From the NCBI GenBank assembly GCA_963833835.1, contig CAWHZI010000007.1, positions 1 through 64,000 of the forward strand: DNA of 64,000 nucleotides, in the 5' to 3' direction. Below, one piece after another: positions 17,128-25,133 of this stretch (position 1 is its first letter; each line of letters begins with the position of its first letter). The notes beneath the pieces are model-generated. The model saw only the letters and a list, made by a program, of their open reading frames with translations. It did not search any database and was not told where the DNA came from. The translations under genes were made by a program, and so were the position numbers. Source of the DNA: Bog-532 sp963833835. GTDB lineage: Bacteria; Actinomycetota; Actinomycetes; Streptosporangiales; Streptosporangiaceae.

Positions 17128-18891
17128 ATGTGGACTTTGCGCGGTGACGATGCCTTGGCTGCGGCACTGAGCGCCGTGTCTGAGCTGGGAACCAGGCGTG
17201 ACCGTGAACAGCTCGCAGCCGTGCGCGATCGGATGTCCGCTCAGCGGCTGCGGGTTCTCATCGCCGGAGAGGCTAAGCGGGGCAAGAGCAGCCTGGTCAA
17301 CGCTCTTCTGAAACAGGCCGTGCTCCCCGTCGGGGTGACACCGCTCACCGCAGTGGCTACCACCGTCCGTTATGGCTACGAGCCGCAGGCCGAGGTGACC
17401 TTCGCTAATGCCCATGAAGAGCGGCATTCGTTGGCTGCGCTGGATTATCTGGTCACTGAGCGGGGGAACCCCGGCAACCGCCGCGGCATCGACCGTGTCA
17501 TCGCCTACGTTGACGCTGCCATCCTGGCCGACGGCGTGGAACTGGTGGACACGCCCGGCACTGGTTCGGTTTACTCCTGGGACACCGAGGCCGCCTACGC
17601 CGCGCTAGAAACCACGGACGCTGCGATCTTCGTCCTCACGGCCGATCCGCCGGTGTCAGCCAGTGAGCGCGACCTGCTACGGAGGGTGGCAGAGCTGTCC
17701 GTGACGACGTTCGTAATCCTGAACAAGGCCGACCGCCTGGACCCGGTGGAGCTGACCGAGGCGTCTGGCTTCACCAGGCGCGTGGTGGCTGAGGCCTCGT
17801 GCGCCAAGAATGGGGCTGCCGCCGAGGTTACGGTCTACCCGATGTCGGCCCGGGCGGCGCTGACCCCGGCCGGCGACCCCGGGTTCACCGTTTTCGCCGC
17901 CGACTTCGCCGCCTATCTGAAGGAGCGCCGGGCGGACGATCTGCGCCTGTCCGCTACGGCTCACGTCCGGCGGATCGGTTCATCGCTGTTGGACGAGGTG
18001 GAGCTAACCCGGCGCGCGGCCCAGATGCGGGCCGGCGATGCGGCGCAGCAGGTGGAGGAATTCGAGGCTCGGCTGGCCGAGGTGGCCGTGCATGGCCGGG
18101 ACGCGCTGGCGGTGGTCAACGCCGAATCCGGACGCCTCCTGTTCGCACTAAATGATGCTGCCGACGAGGCGGCGCTGCATCTCCGGGCCGCCGTGGGCCA
18201 CGCGCTGGACGACCTGCTAGACGGTGACCTCGACGCGGCCAGTCCTGCCGACATCGAGCGAAAAGGCCGTGAGCGGCTGGTCGCGCTCGCGGCGGAAGTA
18301 GCCGGCCGGTGGCGCGAGGACCGGGCGGAGGAGTTGGAACGAGGCCTCGCCGAGGTGGACGCCCGGCTGGCCGAGGATCTCCGGGCCAAACTGGATGTGC
18401 TGCGTCAGTCGGCGTCGGAGCTGCTCGACCTTGATCTGGCCGTGCCGGATCCGGGCGGCCGGCTGACCCGTGACCCTCGCTTCTTCTTCTCCACCGGGGA
18501 GGATGTTGGACAGACCGAGCTGCTCGCCGGGATGATCCGGCGTAGCCTCCCCGGCGAGCTTGGCCGCCGGCGGGCCAGAGACCATGTCCGCCAGGCAGCG
18601 GCCGACCTGGTGTCCAGTCAGGTCGGCCGGGCCAGGGCTGACCTCCAGTACCGGCTCGCCGAAGCCACCCGGAAGCTGGTCCGCGTCGTCGAGCAGCGCT
18701 ACGCCGACGGCACCGAGCGCATGTCGTCCGGGCTGCGGGCTGCGGCTGAGCTCCGTCAGGCCAGCGACGAAGAGGCCGCACGCAAGCTAAGTGACCTGAA
18801 CGAACGGAAGGCTGAGCTGCGCCAGGCGCTCAGCCTGCTCGATCAGGTCGCACAACCAGCGGCCGAAGCGGGCCGGTTACCGCCCGGCTGA
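17128..18891 (+). CDS. Dynamin-like GTPase
   Basis: A 587-residue large GTPase. G1 is GEAKRGKSSLVNALL near residues 47-61, G2 TPLTAVATTV, G3 VDTPGTGS and G4 ILNKADRL. The C-terminal half is helical and charged (assembly/stalk-like), without obvious membrane spans. Bacterial dynamin-like proteins remodel or protect membranes under stress. The ATG at 17128 has GGAGG 4 bp upstream inside the riboswitch's switching hairpin, so fluoride probably controls its translation. It is followed by the separately switched UspA gene. Confidence 0.85.
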   Translation: MWTLRGDDALAAALSAVSELGTRRDREQLAAVRDRMSAQRLRVLIAGEAKRGKSSLVNALLKQAVLPVGVTPLTAVATTVRYGYEPQAEVTFANAHEERHSLAALDYLVTERGNPGNRRGIDRVIAYVDAAILADGVELVDTPGTGSVYSWDTEAAYAALETTDAAIFVLTADPPVSASERDLLRRVAELSVTTFVILNKADRLDPVELTEASGFTRRVVAEASCAKNGAAAEVTVYPMSARAALTPAGDPGFTVFAADFAAYLKERRADDLRLSATAHVRRIGSSLLDEVELTRRAAQMRAGDAAQQVEEFEARLAEVAVHGRDALAVVNAESGRLLFALNDAADEAALHLRAAVGHALDDLLDGDLDAASPADIERKGRERLVALAAEVAGRWREDRAEELERGLAEVDARLAEDLRAKLDVLRQSASELLDLDLAVPDPGGRLTRDPRFFFSTGEDVGQTELLAGMIRRSLPGELGRRRARDHVRQAAADLVSSQVGRARADLQYRLAEATRKLVRVVEQRYADGTERMSSGLRAAAELRQASDEEAARKLSDLNERKAELRQALSLLDQVAQPAAEAGRLPPG

Positions 18892-18900
18892 TCTCTGTCC

Positions 18901-18930
18901 TTGCACTTGTGGGGTGACGGTGGTCACAAT
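18901..18930 (+). promoter_or_regulatory. Promoter of the uspA / complex A unit
   Basis: TTGCAC (18901-18906) and CACAAT (18925-18930) are spaced by 18 bp. The predicted transcription start falls on the first stem of riboswitch 3. The same TTGCAN-N17/18-NACAAT pattern precedes riboswitches 9 and 13. Confidence 0.6.
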
Positions 18931-18934
18931 AGAG

Positions 18935-18987
18935 GTGGCGATGAGGCTCGCCACAATCGCGGGACTGGTACCGCTGATGGCCTCTAC
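18935..18987 (+). promoter_or_regulatory. Fluoride riboswitch 3, upstream of universal stress protein
   Basis: P1 GTGGCG/CGCCAC around ATGAGGCT, then AATCGCGG, P2, and CCGCTGATGGCCTCTAC. GAGGC pairs with GCCTC as the pseudoknot. The invariant GATGAGGCTCGCC and GCTGATGGCCTCTAC blocks match the Thermotoga-type fluoride aptamer closely. The GGCCTC strand is complementary to GGAGGCC in the ribosome site of the stress-protein gene. Confidence 0.92.
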
Positions 18988-19037
18988 TTCCTGTACTTCC
19001 TGCATGGTGTAGCGCGGGGGAGAAGCGGAGGCCGCCG

Positions 19038-19478
19038 ATGACCGCGACAACGTTCCGCCGGGTGCTCGTCGGCTGGGACTGCTCGGCGAACTCCGCCGCC
19101 GCTCTCCGGACCGCGGTGTCGATGACCGGTGAGCAGTCTCCGCACGTGGTGGCGCTGGCCGTCCTCCACGGGATGCCGCACGGTGAAGCCAGCGAAGACT
19201 GCGCTCGCGAACTCGCTGACCGGCGGCAGCACACGAAGCGGCTGTTCGGCCAGGTCCGGGATAGCGTTCCGGCGGATGCCCAGGCCCGGGTGAGCCTGCA
19301 CATCATCGAGGACGATGACGCGGCCCGTGCTCTCTGCGACTACGCGGCTGAACACGGATTTGATCTGCTGGTGCTCGGCCGGCATGGCGACGGTGTGCTG
19401 CGGCGGCGGCTCGGCCGTGTGGCCGAGGCGGCGGCGAGAACGGGCAAAGTGCCGGTCCTGCTCCTGGATGATCGTTGA
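19038..19478 (+). CDS. Universal stress protein (UspA family)
   Basis: A single Usp domain of 146 residues. The N-terminal strand is RRVLVGWDCSANSAAALR with the Asp of the ATP site, and the C-terminal nucleotide loop is LLVLGRHGDGVLRRRLGRVA, followed by PVLLLDD. The GxxGxG part of the ATP-binding motif is present; the following Gly-Ser/Thr is less clear. Fluoride-riboswitch control fits reports of usp genes in fluoride regulons. The start at 19038 has GGAGG upstream. Complex A follows 110 bp later with its own second riboswitch and no evident promoter between, so they are probably one transcript. Confidence 0.88.
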   Translation: MTATTFRRVLVGWDCSANSAAALRTAVSMTGEQSPHVVALAVLHGMPHGEASEDCARELADRRQHTKRLFGQVRDSVPADAQARVSLHIIEDDDAARALCDYAAEHGFDLLVLGRHGDGVLRRRLGRVAEAAARTGKVPVLLLDDR

Positions 19479-19490
19479 CCGGCAGGCTGG

Positions 19491-19548
19491 ACGCGATGAG
19501 GCTCGCGTAACGCCGCATCACCTGGCTGATGCAGCTGATGGCCTCTAC
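19491..19548 (+). promoter_or_regulatory. Fluoride riboswitch 4, upstream of complex A
   Basis: P1 ACGCG/CGCGT around ATGAGGCT, then AACGCCGC, an extended P2, and CAGCTGATGGCCTCTAC. It starts 12 bp after the stress-protein stop with no visible -10, so it probably acts inside a longer transcript as a translational switch. CCTCTACCTGC can pair with GCAGGGAGG, which is the ribosome site of the first complex A gene. Confidence 0.9.
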
Positions 19549-19588
19549 CTGCAAGGGCGTATGACGTCGCGAACGCAGGGAGGCTGGC

Positions 19589-20539
19589 GTGGTGGCCATC
19601 GTGATCCAGGTGCTGCAGAGTCTTGTGGTGCTGCTGCTCGCGCCGCTCTACGCTGGAGTCATCGCTCGGGCCGAGGCCATCGTCGGATCCAAGCGTGGGC
19701 CCAGCGTGCTTCAGCCGTACCGGGATCTGGCTAAGCTCCTGCGCAAGGGCAGCGCGGTCAGCGACCAGGCGTCCTGGATATTCCGCAGCGCGCCGTTCAT
19801 CGCGTTCGCCTGCTATTTGACGGTCTCGGTGATCGTCCCGATCATCACCGACACCCCACTGCCCCTGGCCTTCCTCGCCGACCTCATCGGCGGAGCCTTC
19901 GTGCTGGCCCTGGCCAGCTTCATGATCTCGCTGGCCGGCCTGGACACGGCCAGCGCCTACGGCGGCCTGGGTTCGAGCCGGGCGAGCTGGATCGGCAGCA
20001 TGGCCGAGCCCGCGCTGCTCCTGGTGTTCTTCACCGTTGGCGCGGTCTCAGCCTCCGACAACCCCTATCTGATGAACCATGCGGTCGCCTCGTCGCCATT
20101 CGTGGTCGTGCTGCCGACGCACCTGCTGGGCTTGGTCGCGTTCTTCATGATCGTGCTGGTCGAGAACGGCCGGATCCCTATCGACAATCCCGGCGGGTCG
20201 ACCGAGATCTCCATGATCGAGGAGAGCCGGGTCCTCGAGTACTCCGGGCGTCCGTTCGCGCTGGTGAAGTGGGGCAGCTGGATGAAGCTGTTCCTGCTCT
20301 CGTCGATCTTCATGAACGTCTTCGTGCTGCCCTGGGGGCTGGGGACCTCCACCAGCCTGCCCGGCGCACTGCTGGCCATCCCCGTACTCCTCGGCAAGCT
20401 GGCGCTGTGCGGACTGGCGATCGTGGTGATCGACACCTCGTTCGCCAAGCTCCGCTTCTTCCGGATCGCCGAGTTCCTCGGAGCGGCGTTCATGCTGGCC
20501 CTGGTCGGCATCGCGACCTCTTACGTGATCGGAGCGTGA
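19589..20539 (+). CDS. Complex A: HyfC/NuoH-like membrane subunit
   Basis: A 316-residue subunit of the complex I subunit-1/hydrogenase-4 component C family, which forms the membrane arm next to the quinone/active-site module. Typical features are RAEAIVGSKRGPSVLQPYRD (loop 1), about eight hydrophobic spans, and VENGRIPIDNPGGSTEISMI with the conserved acidic loop. The start is GTG 19589 with GGGAGG 5 bp upstream, sequesterable by riboswitch 4. It is first of seven tightly packed genes (C-E-F-G-H-I-B). Confidence 0.9.
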   Translation: MVAIVIQVLQSLVVLLLAPLYAGVIARAEAIVGSKRGPSVLQPYRDLAKLLRKGSAVSDQASWIFRSAPFIAFACYLTVSVIVPIITDTPLPLAFLADLIGGAFVLALASFMISLAGLDTASAYGGLGSSRASWIGSMAEPALLLVFFTVGAVSASDNPYLMNHAVASSPFVVVLPTHLLGLVAFFMIVLVENGRIPIDNPGGSTEISMIEESRVLEYSGRPFALVKWGSWMKLFLLSSIFMNVFVLPWGLGTSTSLPGALLAIPVLLGKLALCGLAIVVIDTSFAKLRFFRIAEFLGAAFMLALVGIATSYVIGA

Positions 20540-20542
20540 GCG

Positions 20543-21217
20543 ATGCAGGCCCTGTCCACCAGCAGCACGGCGGGTGTGCTGCTCGACCTGTGCGGTGTGC
20601 TGATGCTCCTGCTGGCGTTCGCGTGCCTGGCGTCGAAGCTGTTCAACCGGTACGTGACCTATTACGGCGCCCAGTCGACGGTGCTGTCGTTCGCCGCCGG
20701 CACCACCGCTGTCGCCTTCCATAGCGTCGAGCTGTGGATTCTCGCTGCGCTGACCCTGCTCATCAAAGGAATCGCGATCCCGGTCGCAGCCCGCCGGCTG
20801 CTCGTACGGCGTCTCGCGCTCAAACGCGACACGGCCATGTCGACGGGCCTGTCGACCTCGCTGATCGCCGGGGGAGCGCTGACTGCCTTCGCCTACCTGG
20901 TGACCCGTCCGGCGCTGTTCCCGCACGGTACCGCCGCGGTCGCCGTGGTGCCCCTGTCCACGGCGGTGATCTTGCTCGGCTCCCTGACCATGGTGGTACG
21001 CCGCCACACGATCGCTCAGCTGGTGGGCTGGCTGATCGTGGAGAACGGGGTGTTCCTCGGCGGGATCACGCTCGTCTCGACGTTTCCGTTCATCGTCGAA
21101 GCCGGAATCTTCCTCGATCTGGTCGCCGGCGTGCTGATGATGGTGGTGTTCGTGTCCGGCCTCACCCGCCAGCTGGCCGGAGCCAGCGCCGAAGACCTGA
21201 GGGAGCTGCGGGGATGA
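20543..21217 (+). CDS. Complex A: HyfE/NuoK-like membrane subunit
   Basis: A 224-residue, almost wholly hydrophobic protein with about six membrane spans, typical of hydrogenase-4 component E (NuoK-like). The late region IAQLVGWLIVENGVFLGGIT carries the conserved Glu of the NuoK family. The stop overlaps the start of the next gene (ATGA). It would form part of the proton path between the HyfC and antiporter-like subunits. Confidence 0.85.
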   Translation: MQALSTSSTAGVLLDLCGVLMLLLAFACLASKLFNRYVTYYGAQSTVLSFAAGTTAVAFHSVELWILAALTLLIKGIAIPVAARRLLVRRLALKRDTAMSTGLSTSLIAGGALTAFAYLVTRPALFPHGTAAVAVVPLSTAVILLGSLTMVVRRHTIAQLVGWLIVENGVFLGGITLVSTFPFIVEAGIFLDLVAGVLMMVVFVSGLTRQLAGASAEDLRELRG

Positions 21218-22689
21218 CCGCCCTGGTCCTCCTCACCGTCCTCGGCCCGCTGGCCGGGCCACTGGGCGCCATCGGCGGCGCGCGAGCCCGAGTCGCGGGC
21301 GTCGCCCAGGCGGCCGGGGGTGCCCTGGCCGTGGGTTGCGCCATCGCCCTGCTGACCGTCCTGCTGCACCACCGCACGCTGCTTAGCTGGAACGGTTTCC
21401 TCTACGTGGACCCGCTGAGCAGCTTCTTCCTGCTCACCGTGGCCGGCGTGACGCTGCTGGCCGCCCTGGGATCGATCGGCTACGTGGCCGCCGAGGAGCA
21501 ACGCGGCGACCTGAGCCGTTTCCAGGTCCGCCTGTACTACACGTTCTTCGGCCTGTTCGCCTCGTTCATGCTCGGCTGTTTCGCAACCGGCAACCTGGGC
21601 CTGCTGTTCGTCCTCGTCGAGGCCAGCACGCTGGCCAGTGTGGCCCTGGTCGGGATCGAAGGGCGCGCGCGGTCGCTGGAGGCCGCGTGGAAGTACGTGA
21701 TCATCAGCTCGCTCGGCATCACCATCGCCCTGGTCGGCACGCTGTTCCTGTTTTATTCTGGCAGCGCTCTGCACCTGGGCTCAAATCTGGGCCTGACCTG
21801 GCCGTATCTGTTCATGCACGCACACGCGCTGGCGGCGCAGAGCCTGCGGCTGGCCTTCCTGCTAGCTGTGGTCGGCTATGGCACCAAGGTGGGCCTGGTG
21901 CCCATGCACACCTGGCTGCCCGACGCGCATGCCGAGGCGCCCAGCCCGGCCAGCGCGATGCTGTCGGCGGGGCTGCTCAATACCGGGATGTACGCGGTCA
22001 TCCGCTTCCTGGCCATCGCCCGGGCCCGGCTCGGCGACACCTACCCGCGAGCGGTGCTGCTGTCATTCGGGTTCGCGTCGATCATCATTGGCGCGTTGTT
22101 CATGGTCAGGCGGGGCAACTTCAAGCGGCTGTTCGCCTACTCCTCCGTGGAGCACATGGGGATCATCGCGGTGGCGCTCGGGTTCGGCGGCGTGCTGGGG
22201 TTCTACGGTGCGCTGCTGCAGATCCTCAACCACGCTCTGGCCAAGTCGGTGCTGTTCCTGTCCAGCGGCGACGTGGTGCTCCGCTACCGGACGAGGGAGG
22301 CAGCGGACGTCACCGGTCTGCTAGCGGCGGTGCCGGTCACGGGCGGCGCCCTGCTGCTCGCCTCGTTTGCGGTGCTGGGCTCGCCGCCGTTCGGCCTCTT
22401 CCTGTCCGAACTGACCATCGTCCGGGCGGGATTCGCCGGTGGCCACCCGGCGCTGTCGTTCCTCCTGCTGGGCTTGCTCGGCCTCGCCTTCGTCGCCTTC
22501 GCGCGGACCACCAGCGGGATGGTGACCGGGCCCGCCGAGCCTACGGCCAATCCCTATGGTGACCGTCTCTCAGCGGCGGTCACGGCCGCGCCGTTGATCA
22601 TCGGCCTCGCGGCGCTGCTGGTCCTGGGCCTGTGGGTGCCCGCGGGCCTGGACGAGGCAATCCGTCACTCGATCGCCGTGATCACATGA
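21214..22689 (+). CDS. Complex A: HyfF-like antiporter subunit
   Basis: A 491-residue Mrp/NuoL/M/N-type antiporter-like subunit with about 13 membrane spans. Key residues of proton pumping are present: the Glu in VLVEASTLASVALVG, the Lys in VGYGTKVGLVPMHTWLPDAH, and the Lys-His region FKRLFAYSSVEHMGII. ATGA overlaps join it to both neighbours. It should act in the membrane arm of complex A. Confidence 0.9.
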   Translation: MTALVLLTVLGPLAGPLGAIGGARARVAGVAQAAGGALAVGCAIALLTVLLHHRTLLSWNGFLYVDPLSSFFLLTVAGVTLLAALGSIGYVAAEEQRGDLSRFQVRLYYTFFGLFASFMLGCFATGNLGLLFVLVEASTLASVALVGIEGRARSLEAAWKYVIISSLGITIALVGTLFLFYSGSALHLGSNLGLTWPYLFMHAHALAAQSLRLAFLLAVVGYGTKVGLVPMHTWLPDAHAEAPSPASAMLSAGLLNTGMYAVIRFLAIARARLGDTYPRAVLLSFGFASIIIGALFMVRRGNFKRLFAYSSVEHMGIIAVALGFGGVLGFYGALLQILNHALAKSVLFLSSGDVVLRYRTREAADVTGLLAAVPVTGGALLLASFAVLGSPPFGLFLSELTIVRAGFAGGHPALSFLLLGLLGLAFVAFARTTSGMVTGPAEPTANPYGDRLSAAVTAAPLIIGLAALLVLGLWVPAGLDEAIRHSIAVIT

Positions 22690-24299
22690 CTGCCGTCGAA
22701 CCGCAACCCACGGAAACCGTGGCGGCCCTGCTCAGCGGGCTCAGCGACCACGGCACCGTCTACACCCGCGGCGACGCTGCTGGTGAGGAGGCGGTGACGA
22801 TCGGAGTGCCGCCGGATGATCTGCCCGCCATCGCCCGCCGGCTGACCGGACCGGGCGGCATCAGGCTGGCCGACATGTTCGCCGACGGCGGGAACGGGGG
22901 CAGAGATGGCATCACCCTTCGCCTGATCTGGGCGGTGGACGGTGGCCGTGGCCCGGGATCGCGCTACCTGATCACCGAGTCTGCCGTCCAGGGACCGTTC
23001 TATCCCGAGGTGTCGGATGTCACGCCCGCGGCCTTCGTGGAGGAATGCGAGATCTACGAGCAGTTCGGCATCGCGCCGTCGACGGGCAAGCCGATGAACC
23101 GGGTCATGATGCCGCCTCAGGGCGGCGCCCGGCTTCCCCGGCTCGGCCAGCAGCCGCCGTCAGCGCCCCGCGACATGCACGCGCCGCACATCGTCGCCGG
23201 GCAGGCCTTCGAGTTCCCGTTCGGCCCGGTCCGCCAGGTGGGCGTGGAAACCCTCTACTACGGCCTGGTGACCAGCGGCGAGGAAGTTGTCGACCTTTAC
23301 CTCTTCACCTGGCACAAGCACCGCGGCGTGGAGTGGCGGCTTCGTGGCCGCACACCTCGGGAGGCCGCGTTCTTCGTGGAGCGCATCGAGGGCCTCAGCG
23401 CCGTCGCCGCCGGCTGGTCTTTCGCGGCCGCCGTCGAGGCCGCACTGGGCATCGGCGTGCGGCCGGCCGTTGCCCGGACCCGGGCGGTCGCACTGGAGCT
23501 GGAACGGCTATACAACCATGCAGCCGCGATCGCCGCACTCTGTCAGGCCACCGGGCTGACCGTCGGCCAGTCCGCGGCCGAGATAGCACTGGAACAGCTG
23601 CTGCGCCTGAATGCGGCCACCTTCGGCCACCGGTACCTCTTCGGGATAGTTGAGCCGGGCGGAGCCCGCCGGGCACCGGATGTGGAGGTGCTTCGCCGCG
23701 ACCTGCCTGGGGCCTACGAGGAGTTCAGCCGGGCTACCAGCGCGCTGCTACGGACCAACTCATTTCTCGATCGCCTGGAGGCCACCGGCATCCTCACCGC
23801 GAACCAGGCCCGGCAACTAGGCCTGGTGGGGCCGGTGGCCCGGGCGACCGGCTTGGCCATCGACGGCCGGATCAGGCCGCGGCCGCGGGCCGGCCCACCG
23901 CCGGGTAACCCGTACGGAATCATTCCGGTACGGGCGGCCACCGGCGCCGGGGGTGACGCGCTAGCCCGTTTCAACGTGATGATCGCGGAAGCCTCCGAGG
24001 CCGTCAGGCTGATCGGCGATCTGCTCGACGCGGGCACCGCCGCTGGGGTGGCGCCACTGCCTGTGCCAGCGGACGGTAGCACCCGGTGCGGCCTTGGATC
24101 AGCCGAGTCGCCACGCGGCGAGATGCTGGCCTGGGTCGCGCTCGACGATTCTGGCCGCATCAGCCGTGCCCGGCTCCGCCCGGCGTCGGCTCGCAACTGG
24201 AGGGGCTTCGATGACGCCTGCCGCTCACAAAACGTGTTCACCGACGTCCCAATCATCGAGGCCAGCTTCTGGCTCACCGTGGCCGGGATGGCCCGCTAA
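22686..24299 (+). CDS. Complex A: HyfG-like NuoC-NuoD fusion without [NiFe] ligands
   Basis: A 537-residue fusion of a NuoC-like domain (first 140 residues) and a NuoD/hydrogenase large-subunit domain (DLYLFTWHKHRGVEWRL onward). In hydrogenases the two CxxC motifs bind [NiFe]. Here the first is ERIEGLSAV and the last is IIEASFWLTVAG, so all four cysteines are absent. The same replacements occur in complex B, so this is not random decay. It therefore cannot be a classical hydrogenase; it fits Ehr-type (energy-converting hydrogenase-related) complexes. Start ATG 22686 in an ATGA overlap. Confidence 0.85.
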   Translation: MTAVEPQPTETVAALLSGLSDHGTVYTRGDAAGEEAVTIGVPPDDLPAIARRLTGPGGIRLADMFADGGNGGRDGITLRLIWAVDGGRGPGSRYLITESAVQGPFYPEVSDVTPAAFVEECEIYEQFGIAPSTGKPMNRVMMPPQGGARLPRLGQQPPSAPRDMHAPHIVAGQAFEFPFGPVRQVGVETLYYGLVTSGEEVVDLYLFTWHKHRGVEWRLRGRTPREAAFFVERIEGLSAVAAGWSFAAAVEAALGIGVRPAVARTRAVALELERLYNHAAAIAALCQATGLTVGQSAAEIALEQLLRLNAATFGHRYLFGIVEPGGARRAPDVEVLRRDLPGAYEEFSRATSALLRTNSFLDRLEATGILTANQARQLGLVGPVARATGLAIDGRIRPRPRAGPPPGNPYGIIPVRAATGAGGDALARFNVMIAEASEAVRLIGDLLDAGTAAGVAPLPVPADGSTRCGLGSAESPRGEMLAWVALDDSGRISRARLRPASARNWRGFDDACRSQNVFTDVPIIEASFWLTVAGMAR

Positions 24300-24312
24300 A
24301 GGAGGGAACGCG

Positions 24313-24651
24313 ATGCCGCTCTGGTTCGCACGGGGACTGCGCCGGGGAGTGGTGACCAGCCGCTATCCGGATCGGCCCGATGGCTCCTCCGTTCACCTGC
24401 CCACCCCGCCGGCGTTCCGGCCCGCCGCCCTGACTGGGCTGGTTGCCGACGAACTGTGCGCGGTCTGCCCGTCGGGCGCGTTGCGCCGCGACGGGAACGT
24501 GCTGATCTATGACGTGGGAGCGTGCACGGCATGCGGCCGGTGCGCCGAGGCCGCCCCGGCCGCCGTCGTCCCGAGCGGAGAGTTCGAGCTGGCCACCTCG
24601 TCCCGCCCGGCGTTGATCAAGCACATACCACTGGCTGGAGCGAGCCGGTGA
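24313..24651 (+). CDS. Complex A: HyfH-like ferredoxin subunit (one [4Fe-4S] site)
   Basis: A 112-residue ferredoxin-like protein. CTACGRC plus the CP of LCAVCPSGAL can supply one [4Fe-4S] cluster; HyfH/HycF normally bind two. The start MPLWFARGLRRGVVTSRYP matches the N-terminus of HyfH proteins, which begin by binding the HyfG/HyfI module. The ATG at 24313 has GGAGGG upstream. The stop overlaps the next GTG start (GTGA). It would pass electrons, if any, to HyfI. Confidence 0.82.
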   Translation: MPLWFARGLRRGVVTSRYPDRPDGSSVHLPTPPAFRPAALTGLVADELCAVCPSGALRRDGNVLIYDVGACTACGRCAEAAPAAVVPSGEFELATSSRPALIKHIPLAGASR

Positions 24652-25133
24652 ACAGCGCTGCCGAGGCCGCTACCGAACTGCAGCAGCGGATCGCCGGCCA
24701 GTTCCGCCGCAGCCTGCACATCCGCACTCTGGACACGGGGTCATGTGCCGTGTGCGAGCAGGAGATCCGGCTGCTTGCCGCGCCGCACTACGACCTGCAC
24801 CGGCTGGGCCTGTTCTTCACCCCCGCTCCCCGGCATGCCGATCTACTCCTGGTCACCGGCCCGATGATCCGGGCCATGGACGTGGCGGCACGGAAGACGT
24901 TTGAGGCCATGCCATCACCCAAGGTCGTGGTCGCGACGGGTGCCTGTGCCCTCGGTGGCGTCTACCGCGAGGATCCGTTCGTCCACGGCGACGTCGCGAA
25001 GGTCCTGCCCGTCGACGTGTGGATCCCGGGCTGTCCGCCCAGCCCGCTGACCCTCCTGCAGGGTTTGCTCGTGGCCGTGGGCCGGCTGGCGGAAAAGACA
25101 CCGGGCCTGAGCTTCATCGCGGACACGCCGTGA
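24648..25133 (+). CDS. Complex A: HyfI/NuoB-like subunit
   Basis: A 161-residue NuoB/hydrogenase small-subunit-like protein. All four ligands of the proximal [4Fe-4S] cluster are present: the two Cys in SCAVCEQEI, the Cys in ATGACALGG and the Cys in IPGCPPSP. DVWIPGCPPSPLTLLQGL is the family signature. Start GTG 24648 in a GTGA overlap. Unlike its complex B counterpart, this subunit could still carry electrons. Confidence 0.88.
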   Translation: MNSAAEAATELQQRIAGQFRRSLHIRTLDTGSCAVCEQEIRLLAAPHYDLHRLGLFFTPAPRHADLLLVTGPMIRAMDVAARKTFEAMPSPKVVVATGACALGGVYREDPFVHGDVAKVLPVDVWIPGCPPSPLTLLQGLLVAVGRLAEKTPGLSFIADTP